Of a DNA stretch of 53,307 nucleotides, positions 16,829 through 25,602 are shown piece by piece. A program made the translations under genes and the position numbers. Each line of letters starts with the position of its first letter. The first letter of the stretch is position 1. The notes under the pieces were generated by a model, which was given only the letters and a program-made list of their open reading frames with translations, searched no databases and was not told the DNA's origin. Location: assembly GCA_041617635.1 (NCBI GenBank), contig JBFJOO010000020.1:1-53307 (forward strand), read 5' to 3'. Source of the DNA: JAABRB01 sp041617635 (GTDB taxonomy: Bacteria; Pseudomonadota; Gammaproteobacteria; Burkholderiales; SG8-39).

Positions 16829-19800
16829 ATGAACGACGACGTCTTGGATCTCTTTCACCCTGCCGTCACTGCATGGTTCCGCTCGGCGTTCGCCGGGCCG
16901 ACCGCGCCGCAGATCGCGGCCTGGCCCGCGATCAAGTCGGGACGCCATGCGCTGGTGGCGGCGCCGACCGGCTCGGGCAAGACGCTCGCCGCCTTTCTCG
17001 CCGCGGTCGACGGTCTCGTGCGCGAGGGCGTCGCGCGCGGGCTTGCCGACGAAACGCACGTCGTGTACGTCTCGCCGCTCAAGGCGCTCTCGAACGACAT
17101 CCAGAAGAATCTCGAGGCGCCGCTCACAGGCATACGCGCGGCGTTGGAGGCGCTCGATCTGCCGGACGTCGAGATCCGCACGCTCGTGCGCACCGGCGAT
17201 ACGCCCCAGGCCGAGCGCGCTGCCATGCGCCGCCGCCCGCCGCACATCGTCGTCACGACCCCGGAGTCGCTGTATATCCTGCTGACGAGCGAGTCCGGCC
17301 GCAAGATGCTCGCGACGACGCGCACCGTCATCGTCGACGAGATCCACGCCCTCGCGGCCAGCAAGCGCGGCGCGCATCTCGCGCTGTCGCTCGAGCGGCT
17401 CGAGGCGCTTGCCGGACCGGGCCTGGCGCGAGTGGGGCTTTCGGCGACGGTGAAGCCGATCGAGGAGATCACCCGATTCCTGATCGGCACCCGGAATGCG
17501 GCCGGTTGCGCGGTCGTCGACACCGGACACGTGCGCGAGCGCGATCTCGCGATCGAGCTGCCGGATGCGCCGCTCGAGGCGGTGATGTCGGGCGACGTCT
17601 GGCAGCAGGTCTACGACCGGCTCGCCGCGCTCGCGAACGAGCATCGCACGACGCTCGTCTTCGTGAATACGCGCCGGCTCGCCGAGCGCGCGGCGCGCCA
17701 TCTCTCCGAGCGGCTCGGACAACACCGGGTCGCGGCGCATCACGGCAGCCTCGCCCGCGAGATCCGGCTCGACGCGGAACAGCGCCTGAAGCGCGGCGAC
17801 CTGAAGGTGCTCGTTGCGACGGCCTCGCTCGAACTGGGCATCGATATCGGCGACGTCGATCTCGCCTGCCAGATCGGGTCGACGCGCACGATCGCGGCGT
17901 TCCTGCAGCGCGTGGGACGCTCGGGCCATGCCGTCGGCGGATTGCCGAAGGGGCGTCTCTTTCCGCTCTCGCGGGACGATCTCTGCGATGCGGCCGCGCT
18001 CCTCGACGCCGCGCGGCGGGGGGAGCTCGACCGGATCGCGGTGGCCGCGCAACCCCGCGACGTGCTTGCGCAGCAGATCGTGGCGGAGGTTGCGCTCCAG
18101 GAATGGCGCGAAGACGATCTTTTCGAGCGGTTCCGGCGCGCCTGGCCGTTCCGCGAGCTCACGCGCGACGCGTTCACCGAAGTCGCGCGGATGCTGGGCG
18201 AAGGCTTTCACACGCGCCGCGGCCGACGCGCCGCGCATCTTTATCGCGACGCGGTCAACGGCGTGCTGCGCGGGCGGCGTGGCGCCGCCCTCACCGCGGT
18301 CACGTCGGGCGGCACGATCCCCGACACCGCCGACTACAGCGTGGTGCTTGAGCCGCAAGCGCAGGTGATCGGTTCGGTCAACGAGGACTTCGCGATCGAG
18401 AGCCTGGCCGGAGACGTGTTTCAGCTCGGCAACGCCTCCTACCGCATCCTGCGGGTCGAGCGTGGCACGGTGCGCGTCGAGGATGCGAAAGGCATGCCGC
18501 CCGGGATTCCTTTCTGGCTGGGTGAGGCGCCGGCGCGCAGCGCGGAGCTGTCCTTTTCGCTGTCACGGCTGCGCGCGACGATCGAGTCCAGGCTGGAGCA
18601 TGACGGCCGCGCCGCGGCGATCGATTGGCTCGCTCGCGAAGTGGGGCTCGGCCCGTCGGCCGCCGAGCAAATCGCGGACTACTATGCCGCCGCGCGCGCC
18701 GCGCTTGGCGCGTTGCCGACGCTCGACACCGTGGCCTTCGAGCGCTTCTTCGACGAATCGGGCGGCATGCAGCTCGTGATCCACGCCCCCTTCGGCAGCC
18801 GGGTGAACCGCGCGTGGGGATTGGCGCTGCGCAAGCGGTTCTGCCGCAAGTTCAACTTCGAGCTGCAGGCGGCGGCGACCGAGGATGCGATCGTGCTCTC
18901 GCTCTCGACGAGCCACAGCTTCCCGCTCGCGGAGGTCGCCCGCTACCTTGCCGTGCAGACGGTGCGCCCGCTCCTCGTCCAGGCGCTCCTCGATGCGCCG
19001 ATGTTCGCGACGCGCTGGCGCTGGAACGCGAGCGTCGCGCTCGCGCTGCCGCGCTTCCGCGGCGGGCGCAAGCTCGCGCCGCAGCTGCAGCGCATGGAGG
19101 CCGAGGACCTGCTCGCGACGGTGTTCCCCGACCAGGTCGCGTGCGGGGAGAACATCGTCGGCGATCGCGAGATCCCCGATCACCCGCTCGTCGGTCAGAC
19201 GATCGAAGATTGCCTGCACGACGCAATGGACGTCGACGGCATCGAGCGCGTGCTCGCCCGGATCGAGCGCGGCGAGATCCGCGTGCTCGCGTGCGATCTC
19301 ACCGAGCCTTCGCCGCTCGCGCTCGAGATCCTCTCCGCGCGACCCTACGCCTTTCTGGACGATGCACCGCTCGAAGAACGTCGCACGCAGGCCGTCATGG
19401 GACGCCGCTGGCTCGACACCGAGACCGCCGCGGATCTCGGCAAGCTCGACGCGGAGGCCGTGCGCAAGGTGCGCGAGGAGGTGTGGCCGGACGCGCGCAA
19501 CGCCGACGAGCTGGCCGACGCGCTCGCCACCCTCGGGTTCCTGAGCGATGCGGAGGTGGGCGCCCGACCGGAATGGCGCGCGCTGGCCGACGAGCTGGCG
19601 CGGGCGGGACGGGCCACCCGCCTCGCCTGCGGCACCGGCGCGATCCACGTCGCCGCGGAACGCCTCCCGGAATACGCAGCGCTGATGCCCGATGCGCAGC
19701 AGGCGCCCGCGATCGAAGTGCCGGCCGACTACCGTCGATCCTGGGCGCGCGAGGACGCGCTCGTGGAGATCGTGCGGGACCGGATGCAGGCGCTCGGCCC

Positions 19801-21142
19801 GGTTGCGGTGCCCGCGCTCGCCGCACCGCTCGGAATCGCGCTGGCCGAGATCGAGACGGCGCTTGCTCGGCTGGAAACCGAGGGATCCGTGATGCGCGGC
19901 CGCTTCTCGCCCGATGCGGCGGAGATCGAGTGGTGCGAGCGGCGGCTGCTGGCGCGCATCCATCGCTACACCGTGAACCGTCTGCGCGCCGAGATCGAGC
20001 CGGTCGACGCGCGCGACTTCATGCGCTACCTCTTTCGCTGGCAGCGCGTGGCAGCGGACGCGCGGGTCGAAGGGGCCGACGCGCTGGCGAGCATCGTGTC
20101 GCAGCTCGAGGGCTTCGAGGCGCCCGCGGCTGCCTGGGAAACCGAGATCCTGCCGGCGCGCGTGAACGAGTACGACCCGGCATGGCTCGATGAACTCTCG
20201 CTCGCGGGGCGCGTCGTGTGGACACGCCTTGCGGCGCCGCGTCCGACCGGCGATCGTCGCCCCAGCCCGGTGCGTACGACGCCCATCGCGCTCCTCGGCC
20301 GGCGCAACCTGGCGGTGTGGGCCGAGCTCGCGGCGCCGACCGACGCCCCTCCGCCGTCGGCGCGCGCCGCGCGGGTCGCGGATGCGATCGCCGCGGACGG
20401 CGCATCGTTCTTCAGCGACATCGTCGACGGCACCGGGCTGTTGCGCACCGAGGTGGAGGAGGCACTCGGCGAGCTGGTCGCCCTCGGCGTGGTGAATTGC
20501 GACAGCTTCGGTGGGCTGCGGGCATTGCTCGTGCCCAGCGACCGCCGCCGGCCGCTCAGTGGGCACAAGCGGCGCCGGCGCACGGCGCTCTTCGGCATCG
20601 AGGATGCGGGCCGCTGGGCGCTGGTGCGCAGGCGTGCGCCGCGCGAGGGGCAGACGGAAGCGCAAACCACCGAGCACATCGCGCGCACGCTGTTGAAACG
20701 CTATGGCGTGGTGTTCTGGCGGTTGCTCGCACGCGAGGCGGAATGGCTGCCCACCTGGCGGGAGCTGCTGCGCGTCTATCGGCGGCTCGAGGCGCGTGGC
20801 GAGATTCGCGGCGGGCGTTTCGTGGCGGGCGTTACGGGCGAGCAGTTCGCGCTTCCCGAAGCGGTGGGAATGCTGCGAGAAGTGCGACGGGCGGAACACT
20901 CGGGCGCGCTCGTGTCCTTGAGCGGCGCCGATCCGCTCAATCTCGTCGGAATTCTCACCCCCGGAGGGCGGTTGCCCGCGCTCACCGGCAACCGCGTGCT
21001 CTACCGCGACGGCGTCCCGGTCGCCCTGCTGACTGCCGGCGAGGTGCGCTTCCTCGAGCCGCTCGCGCCGGACGCGGAGTGGAACGCGCGCAACGCCCTC
21101 TTGCGGCGCCAGGTACCCGCGACCCTGCACTTTCTCGGATAA
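16829..21142 (+). CDS. lhr: Lhr-type ATP-dependent helicase
   Basis: A 1437-aa superfamily 2 helicase. Walker A is APTGSGKT at residues 45-52 and the Walker B box is DEIH at 170-173. Other motifs are SAT (motif III), VFVNTRRLAER, VATASLELGIDIG and QRVGRSGH, in the order of the Lhr core, followed by the winged-helix and beta-barrel Lhr-core segments. The last 650 residues match the long Lhr C-terminal extension of tandem winged helices found in Lhr of Proteobacteria and Actinobacteria. Lhr acts in DNA repair as a 3'-5' translocase, in some species with a uracil glycosylase activity in the C-terminal part. The ATG at 16829 is used; no good ribosome site is seen and an upstream in-frame start at 16730 is less likely. 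Confidence 0.92.
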   Translation: MNDDVLDLFHPAVTAWFRSAFAGPTAPQIAAWPAIKSGRHALVAAPTGSGKTLAAFLAAVDGLVREGVARGLADETHVVYVSPLKALSNDIQKNLEAPLTGIRAALEALDLPDVEIRTLVRTGDTPQAERAAMRRRPPHIVVTTPESLYILLTSESGRKMLATTRTVIVDEIHALAASKRGAHLALSLERLEALAGPGLARVGLSATVKPIEEITRFLIGTRNAAGCAVVDTGHVRERDLAIELPDAPLEAVMSGDVWQQVYDRLAALANEHRTTLVFVNTRRLAERAARHLSERLGQHRVAAHHGSLAREIRLDAEQRLKRGDLKVLVATASLELGIDIGDVDLACQIGSTRTIAAFLQRVGRSGHAVGGLPKGRLFPLSRDDLCDAAALLDAARRGELDRIAVAAQPRDVLAQQIVAEVALQEWREDDLFERFRRAWPFRELTRDAFTEVARMLGEGFHTRRGRRAAHLYRDAVNGVLRGRRGAALTAVTSGGTIPDTADYSVVLEPQAQVIGSVNEDFAIESLAGDVFQLGNASYRILRVERGTVRVEDAKGMPPGIPFWLGEAPARSAELSFSLSRLRATIESRLEHDGRAAAIDWLAREVGLGPSAAEQIADYYAAARAALGALPTLDTVAFERFFDESGGMQLVIHAPFGSRVNRAWGLALRKRFCRKFNFELQAAATEDAIVLSLSTSHSFPLAEVARYLAVQTVRPLLVQALLDAPMFATRWRWNASVALALPRFRGGRKLAPQLQRMEAEDLLATVFPDQVACGENIVGDREIPDHPLVGQTIEDCLHDAMDVDGIERVLARIERGEIRVLACDLTEPSPLALEILSARPYAFLDDAPLEERRTQAVMGRRWLDTETAADLGKLDAEAVRKVREEVWPDARNADELADALATLGFLSDAEVGARPEWRALADELARAGRATRLACGTGAIHVAAERLPEYAALMPDAQQAPAIEVPADYRRSWAREDALVEIVRDRMQALGPVAVPALAAPLGIALAEIETALARLETEGSVMRGRFSPDAAEIEWCERRLLARIHRYTVNRLRAEIEPVDARDFMRYLFRWQRVAADARVEGADALASIVSQLEGFEAPAAAWETEILPARVNEYDPAWLDELSLAGRVVWTRLAAPRPTGDRRPSPVRTTPIALLGRRNLAVWAELAAPTDAPPPSARAARVADAIAADGASFFSDIVDGTGLLRTEVEEALGELVALGVVNCDSFGGLRALLVPSDRRRPLSGHKRRRRTALFGIEDAGRWALVRRRAPREGQTEAQTTEHIARTLLKRYGVVFWRLLAREAEWLPTWRELLRVYRRLEARGEIRGGRFVAGVTGEQFALPEAVGMLREVRRAEHSGALVSLSGADPLNLVGILTPGGRLPALTGNRVLYRDGVPVALLTAGEVRFLEPLAPDAEWNARNALLRRQVPATLHFLG

Positions 21143-21202
21143 CCGCGCGCCGCGCGCGCGGGCGGTGTTGCCGCCACCGCGCACGAGGTATGCTTGCGCC
21201 CG

Positions 21203-22066
21203 ATGAACAAGACCCTGCGGTGGCTGATTCCGCTGATCGTGCTGGCCGTGGTGGCAGCGGCCCTGTATTTCTGGTTGCGGGCGGGAGAGCAGCCGCCGAA
21301 GCCGCCGCCCATCGAGGCGCCGCGTGTGGAGGCGCCGCCGCCGGCGGCGCCGCCCGAGCCGCCGCCGGTGCGCCATCCGATCGAGCAGGCGCAGCCCGAG
21401 AAGCCGGCGCCGGCGCCCGCCGCGGAGCCGGCACCCCTGCCGCCGCTCGGCGAGAGCGACAAGCTCGTTCAGGAGACGCTGCTCGGCTTGGTCGGCCGCG
21501 ACGCCGTGCTCAGCTTTCTGAACGTCAGCGGGTACATCCAGCGATTCGTGGTGACCGTGGACAACCTGCCGCGCAAGCGCGCGCCGGTCAGGCTCTGGCC
21601 CGTCAATCCCACGCCCGGCCGATTCCTCGCCGCGGGCGCGGGCGATGCCGCCACGCTCAGCGCGGAGAACTTCCGGCGCTACGCGCCTTTCGTGCGGCTG
21701 GTCGAGTCGGTGGATTCCGCCAAGGCAGTCGCGCTCTACGTGCGCTTCTATCCCTTGATCCAGGAGGCGTACCGGGAGCTCGGTTACCCGGACAAGTATT
21801 TCAACGACCGCCTGATCGAGGTGATCGATCATCTGCTTGCGACGCCGAATCTCGCGGGCCCGTTGCGCGTCACCCTGCCCAAGATGGTGGGGTCGATCAA
21901 GCTCGATCGACCCTGGGTCCTCTACGAGTTCGAGGATCCGGAGCTCGAGGCGCGCTCGGCAGGGCAGAAGATCCTGATCCGCATGGGACTCGACAACGCA
22001 GCTCGCCTCAAGGCGAAGCTTCGCGATCTGCGCAGCAAGCTCGTGCGCGGCGCGCCGAAGCAGTAG
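21203..22066 (+). CDS. DUF3014 domain-containing membrane-anchored protein
   Basis: A 287-aa protein with one N-terminal transmembrane helix (residues 6-26), a Pro/Ala/Glu-rich linker (30-85) and a C-terminal conserved domain (from about 90) containing DAVLSFLNVSGYIQRFVVTVDNLPR and FYPLIQEAYRELGYPDKYFNDRL. That arrangement is the DUF3014 family, which is common in Gamma- and Betaproteobacteria and has no known function. The domain probably faces the periplasm. It lies 60 bases after lhr on the same strand; no strong ribosome site is seen and the start at ATG 21203 follows the hydrophobic segment. Confidence 0.85.
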   Translation: MNKTLRWLIPLIVLAVVAAALYFWLRAGEQPPKPPPIEAPRVEAPPPAAPPEPPPVRHPIEQAQPEKPAPAPAAEPAPLPPLGESDKLVQETLLGLVGRDAVLSFLNVSGYIQRFVVTVDNLPRKRAPVRLWPVNPTPGRFLAAGAGDAATLSAENFRRYAPFVRLVESVDSAKAVALYVRFYPLIQEAYRELGYPDKYFNDRLIEVIDHLLATPNLAGPLRVTLPKMVGSIKLDRPWVLYEFEDPELEARSAGQKILIRMGLDNAARLKAKLRDLRSKLVRGAPKQ

Positions 22067-22141
22067 CCTGATCGCGCGCGTCATGGCGCGCCGCCGGCAC
22101 GCCGTTGTATCCTCTCGCACCCCTACGGACAGGAGAACTCC

Positions 22142-23005
22142 ATGGATCGTCGCATCATCGCGCTCTACGACGAATACACCCACAAGCCGCTCGAACGGCG
22201 CGTGTTCTTGCGGCGGCTCGCCGCGCTGACCGGCAGCACGGCCGCGGCATTCGCGGTCCTGCCCGCGCTGGAGAACAACTACGCGCAGGCGGCGATCGTC
22301 GAGCCGGGCGATGCGCGCGTGACGGCGGGAATGATCAACTACCCGGGCGCCTCGGGCGGCCTGCGTGCGTACCTCGCGACACCGACATCGGGACCCGCAA
22401 AGCGTGCCGGCGTGATCGTGATCCACGAGAACCGCGGTCTCAACGCGCACATCGAGGATGTCGCGCGCCGGTTGGCCGTCGACGGATTCACTGCGCTCGC
22501 GCCGGACCTCCTCTCACCGCTCGGCGGCACGCCGGCGGACGAGGACACGGCGCGCTCGCTCATCGCAAAGGTAGACCGCGTGGTAGCGGTGCGCGATCTC
22601 GTCGCCGCGATACCCTACCTTAAGGGACGGCCGGACTCGAATGGCAAAGTCGGCGCCGTGGGCTTCTGCTGGGGCGGATCGATGACCAACCAGCTCGCGG
22701 TGAACGCGCCGGACCTCGCCGCCGCCGTGCCCTTCTACGGCTCGGTGGCCTTGGCCGACGATGCGGCGAAGATCAAGGCTCCGCTGATGCTGCACTATGC
22801 GGGCAACGACAAGCGCATCAACGACGGGGTGCCGAGCTACGAGGCCGCTCTGAAGGCGGCGGGCGTGCCCTACGAGCTCCACATGTACGACAACGTGGAG
22901 CATGCCTTCCACAACGACACCGCGGGTGCGCGCTACAACAAGGCGGCGGCCGAGCTCGCCTGGTCGCGAACCGTCGCATTCCTGAAGAAGAATCTGGCCG
23001 GATAG
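22142..23005 (+). CDS. Dienelactone hydrolase family protein, Tat-type export signal
   Basis: A 287-aa hydrolase. The N-terminal region has a twin-arginine-like motif (ERRVFLRRLA, residues 19-27) and a hydrophobic stretch, then an ALEN-Y cleavage-like region near residue 45. Catalytic residues are Cys176 in GFCWGGS, Asp223 in YAGNDKR and His254 in NVEHAFHND; ENRGL at 96 is the strand loop before the active site. It resembles periplasmic carboxymethylenebutenolidase homologues. AGGAG sits 6 bases before the ATG at 22142. It is the third member of this family in the window; a palindromic repeat element follows it by 19 bases. Confidence 0.9.
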   Translation: MDRRIIALYDEYTHKPLERRVFLRRLAALTGSTAAAFAVLPALENNYAQAAIVEPGDARVTAGMINYPGASGGLRAYLATPTSGPAKRAGVIVIHENRGLNAHIEDVARRLAVDGFTALAPDLLSPLGGTPADEDTARSLIAKVDRVVAVRDLVAAIPYLKGRPDSNGKVGAVGFCWGGSMTNQLAVNAPDLAAAVPFYGSVALADDAAKIKAPLMLHYAGNDKRINDGVPSYEAALKAAGVPYELHMYDNVEHAFHNDTAGARYNKAAAELAWSRTVAFLKKNLAG

Positions 23006-23024
23006 CGAACGACTACGAAGGATC

Positions 23025-23106
23025 GTCATTCCCGCGCAAGCGGGAATCCAGGCTGAGGATGCTCAAGGCCGAAGCCACGCTGGATACCCGCTTGCGCGGG
23101 GATGAC
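23025..23106. repeat. REP-like palindromic element, copy 3
   Basis: Arms GTCATTCCCGCGCAAGCGGG and a near-inverse GGATACCCGCTTGCGCGGGG flank about 35 bases, with the outer ends GTCA and TGAC. The left arm is identical over its core to copy 1 (2217). The element sits between the third dienelactone hydrolase and the convergent SRAP gene. Confidence 0.85.
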
Positions 23107-23135
23107 TCGATCTGACGTTCCGTTGCTGTCGCAGA

Positions 23136-23846
23136 TCAAATCGCGACGGGCGCGACGAGCTCGGGCCCGGTGTTGCGCGAGTTGTTCACCTTGGTGCTCA
23201 CCGTGTGAAACGTGAAGTCGGTCTGCGCGCACGCGTCGATGATCGAGCGCACGCGCGCTCCATCGGTCAGCCCGGGGTCGAGCCACTCGCCGAACGCCCG
23301 GGCTGGCAGCACGACGGGCATGCGGTCGTGGACTTCGGTCGCGGGGCCGGCCGCGGCCTGGGTGAGAATCGCACAGCTCAAGGTGGTGTCGTCCGAATTG
23401 GGCGCGTGCCAGAACGCCATCAGCCCGGCGAAGCAGAACGGCGTCGCGTCGGCGCGGTGGATGTAGAACGGCTGCTTGTAGGAAGTCACTTCGCCCGTCT
23501 CGCGATTCACGCGCTCCCGCTCGCGCCATTCGTACCACCCCTCGGCCGGAATCAGGCAGCGCGCATGGCGCCAGGCGTGCCGCCACATGGGCTTCGCGGC
23601 CGCCTCCTCGGTGCGAGCGTTGATCGTGAACTTCGGTGACTTCGCGTCCTTCCACCAGTGGGGGATCAGGCCCCAGCGCGCTCCGGTGAGCGCAAGATCG
23701 CCCGAATCGCGCTTGCGGCGCAGCAACGGTACGATCGACGTCGGCAGCACGTTGAACTGGCGCGCGAAGGGATTGCTGTTGTCACGCCCGACGTGCCACT
23801 CGCGCTCCATCGCCGCGTCGTCCGGGTGCACATATCTGCCGCACAT
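23136..23846 (-). CDS. yedK: SOS response-associated peptidase (SRAP / HMCES family)
   Basis: A 236-aa SRAP protein that covalently captures abasic sites in single-stranded DNA. Cys2 in the MCGRY start, after removal of Met1, forms the thiazolidine bond; the conserved glutamate is in IPAEGWYEW and the His in EVHDRMPVVL. A FNVLPTSIVP segment and an Asn in INARTEEAAAKPMW are also family hallmarks. The start codon is fixed because Met-Cys must be the N-terminus. It lies 26 bases downstream of the MOSC gene on the same strand, so a two-gene unit is likely. No LexA-like site was identified. Confidence 0.95.
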   Translation of the reverse strand: MCGRYVHPDDAAMEREWHVGRDNSNPFARQFNVLPTSIVPLLRRKRDSGDLALTGARWGLIPHWWKDAKSPKFTINARTEEAAAKPMWRHAWRHARCLIPAEGWYEWRERERVNRETGEVTSYKQPFYIHRADATPFCFAGLMAFWHAPNSDDTTLSCAILTQAAAGPATEVHDRMPVVLPARAFGEWLDPGLTDGARVRSIIDACAQTDFTFHTVSTKVNNSRNTGPELVAPVAI

Positions 23847-23872
23847 GCCGGGGAATTATATCGGCGCACCGT

Positions 23873-24415
23873 TCACCAGGCTTCCGGCGGCCGCTCCAGC
23901 GGCACGGCCTCGTTCGCGGCTCGCACCGCGGCATCGAGCGCCGACGCGTCGCAGGGTGCGACGCGGTCGCCGGGGCGGATCGTGCCGCCGACGATGACCC
24001 GGCAGTTGAGCCCCGAGCGATTGAGCAGCGGCTTGAACACCTTCTTGCCGAGCAGATCCTCGAGATAGCGGCACGGCACGTTCAACCTGCCGCCGTACAG
24101 CACGCACTCGCCCACCCGGAAGTACCGCCCGACCAGATGATTGAGCGGCACGCCGCGCGTCGTCAGGTTGCGGCGGTGCTCGTGGGGCGCGACTGCGACG
24201 CGGTGATCGCGCGCCAGCGCGTCGAGAGTCTCGGCCTCGATCAGCGTCGCCTGGCGATCGATGTGGTGATTCTTCGAGTAGGTGCCCGATCGCGTGGCAT
24301 AGCGATCGCCCGCGATGCCGACGCCCGGCACGAGGTGCGCTTCGCGCAACGCCTGCATCGGCGCCGACGCGCCGGCCGCGATGTGCACTGCGACGAGCTC
24401 TCCCTGCCACGCCAT
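23873..24415 (-). CDS. MOSC domain-containing protein
   Basis: A 180-aa MOSC domain (molybdenum cofactor sulfurase C-terminal) protein. The recognised core is AVHIAAGASAPMQALREAHLVPGVGIAGDRYA, HEHRRNLTTRGVPLNHLVGRYFRVGECVLYGG and the conserved cysteine of NVPCRYLED (about residue 127). Stand-alone MOSC proteins in bacteria resemble YiiM or mARC-like components that handle sulfur or Moco-linked reduction; which of these applies is unknown. The ATG at 24415 was chosen because the alternative upstream starts precede a poorly conserved region. The downstream SRAP gene is probably co-transcribed. Confidence 0.88.
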   Translation of the reverse strand: MAWQGELVAVHIAAGASAPMQALREAHLVPGVGIAGDRYATRSGTYSKNHHIDRQATLIEAETLDALARDHRVAVAPHEHRRNLTTRGVPLNHLVGRYFRVGECVLYGGRLNVPCRYLEDLLGKKVFKPLLNRSGLNCRVIVGGTIRPGDRVAPCDASALDAAVRAANEAVPLERPPEAW

Positions 24416-24572
24416 GCTGCCGCTCCGGTCGATTCGATCGCCGGGTCGATCCCGGGCGCGAGCGGAATCGTACACGCGTACGCGGCCGCCGGCATTCCGC
24501 GCAAGGGCGGGGCGTCGATCCGCGAATTGCGCGAAAATGGGCCACCAAAGTCGGACATCAGAGGAGACGCGT

Positions 24573-25553
24573 ATGAAGAATCGAACACTGGGCGGCAAGC
24601 TCGCGGTGTCGGAGATCGGTTATGGCTGCTTCGGGTTGAGCGGCGTGTACGGCGCCGCCAACGATGCGGAATCGATCGCGCTCGTACGCAAGGCGGTCGA
24701 GCTGGGCGTCACGATGATCGACACGTCGGACTCCTACGGACCCTTCCACAATGAGGAGCTGCTCAGCAAGGCCCTGTCCGGCATCCGGGACAAGGTGATC
24801 CTCGCGACCAAGTTCGGCCAGCGCTTCAATCCGGATGGCACGCGCTCGATGTGCGGCACGCCGGAATACGTCCATTCGGCCTGCGAGGGCTCCCTCAAGC
24901 GGCTCAAGGTCGACCGCATCGATCTCTATTATCAGCACCGCGTCGACAAGAGCGTGGCGATCGAGGAGACGGTCGGCGCGATGGCGGAGCTCGTGAAGGC
25001 GGGCAAGGTGCGCTACCTCGGTCTCTCGGAGGTTTCGGCCGCCAACCTGAAGCGCGCCCACAAGGTGCATCCGATCACCGCGGTGCAGTCGGAGCTCTCG
25101 CTCTGGAGCCGCCAGGACGAAGCGGACATCCTGCCGGCGTGCCGCGAGCTCGGCGTGGGATACGTGGCTTACAGTCCGCTCGGGCGGGGGTTCCTGACGG
25201 GCGCGGTCGAGTCCTCCGAGCGGTTCGAGGAGAAGGACGTACGGCGCACGATGCCCCGATTCAGCGCCGCGAACCTCGACCACAACTTGCATCTTGTCTG
25301 GCAGCTCGGCGAACTGGCCCGGGCGAAGGGCGCGACGCCGGCGCAGCTCGCGCTCGCGTGGGTGCTCGCCAAGGGGCCGGACGTGGTGCCGATCCCGGGC
25401 ACCCGCCGCGAAGCGCGCCTGGTCGAGAACCTCGCGGCCGCCGACATTAAGCTGAGCGCCGCCGATCTCAAGAGCCTGGAGGAGATCGCCAAGATCGGGG
25501 TGGTGAAGGGCGAGCGCTACGGCGAGATGATGATGGGCACGGTCGACCGGTAA
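24573..25553 (+). CDS. Aldo/keto reductase
   Basis: A 326-aa NADPH-dependent aldo/keto reductase. The (beta/alpha)8 family pattern is clear: IDTSDSYG contains catalytic Asp and Tyr (residues 49-55), Lys in LATKFGQ is the third residue, and the fourth is HR in YYQHRVD (H101). The C-terminal cofactor box VPIPGTRREARLVENLAA is of the type seen in 'AKR13'-like and perakine-reductase-like oxidoreductases. It is cytosolic and probably reduces small carbonyl compounds. GAGGAG lies 6 bases upstream of the ATG at 24573. It is convergent with a quinone-oxidoreductase-like gene. Confidence 0.92.
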   Translation: MKNRTLGGKLAVSEIGYGCFGLSGVYGAANDAESIALVRKAVELGVTMIDTSDSYGPFHNEELLSKALSGIRDKVILATKFGQRFNPDGTRSMCGTPEYVHSACEGSLKRLKVDRIDLYYQHRVDKSVAIEETVGAMAELVKAGKVRYLGLSEVSAANLKRAHKVHPITAVQSELSLWSRQDEADILPACRELGVGYVAYSPLGRGFLTGAVESSERFEEKDVRRTMPRFSAANLDHNLHLVWQLGELARAKGATPAQLALAWVLAKGPDVVPIPGTRREARLVENLAAADIKLSAADLKSLEEIAKIGVVKGERYGEMMMGTVDR

Positions 25554-25602
25554 TCGATCGCAGGCATCATCCCCTTTCCGGGGAGGCGGGGAAGCCCTTG
25601 TC

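Noticed and set aside
18563..22450. A 1295-codon minus-strand frame opposite lhr and the DUF3014 gene
   Set aside because: It is Arg/His/Gly-rich with no family match and lies wholly antisense to clear genes; a GC-rich shadow frame.
23025..23106. Palindromic elements considered as CRISPR or tRNA-like
   Set aside because: Each locus has only two arms with an unrelated spacer, and no cloverleaf or array structure.
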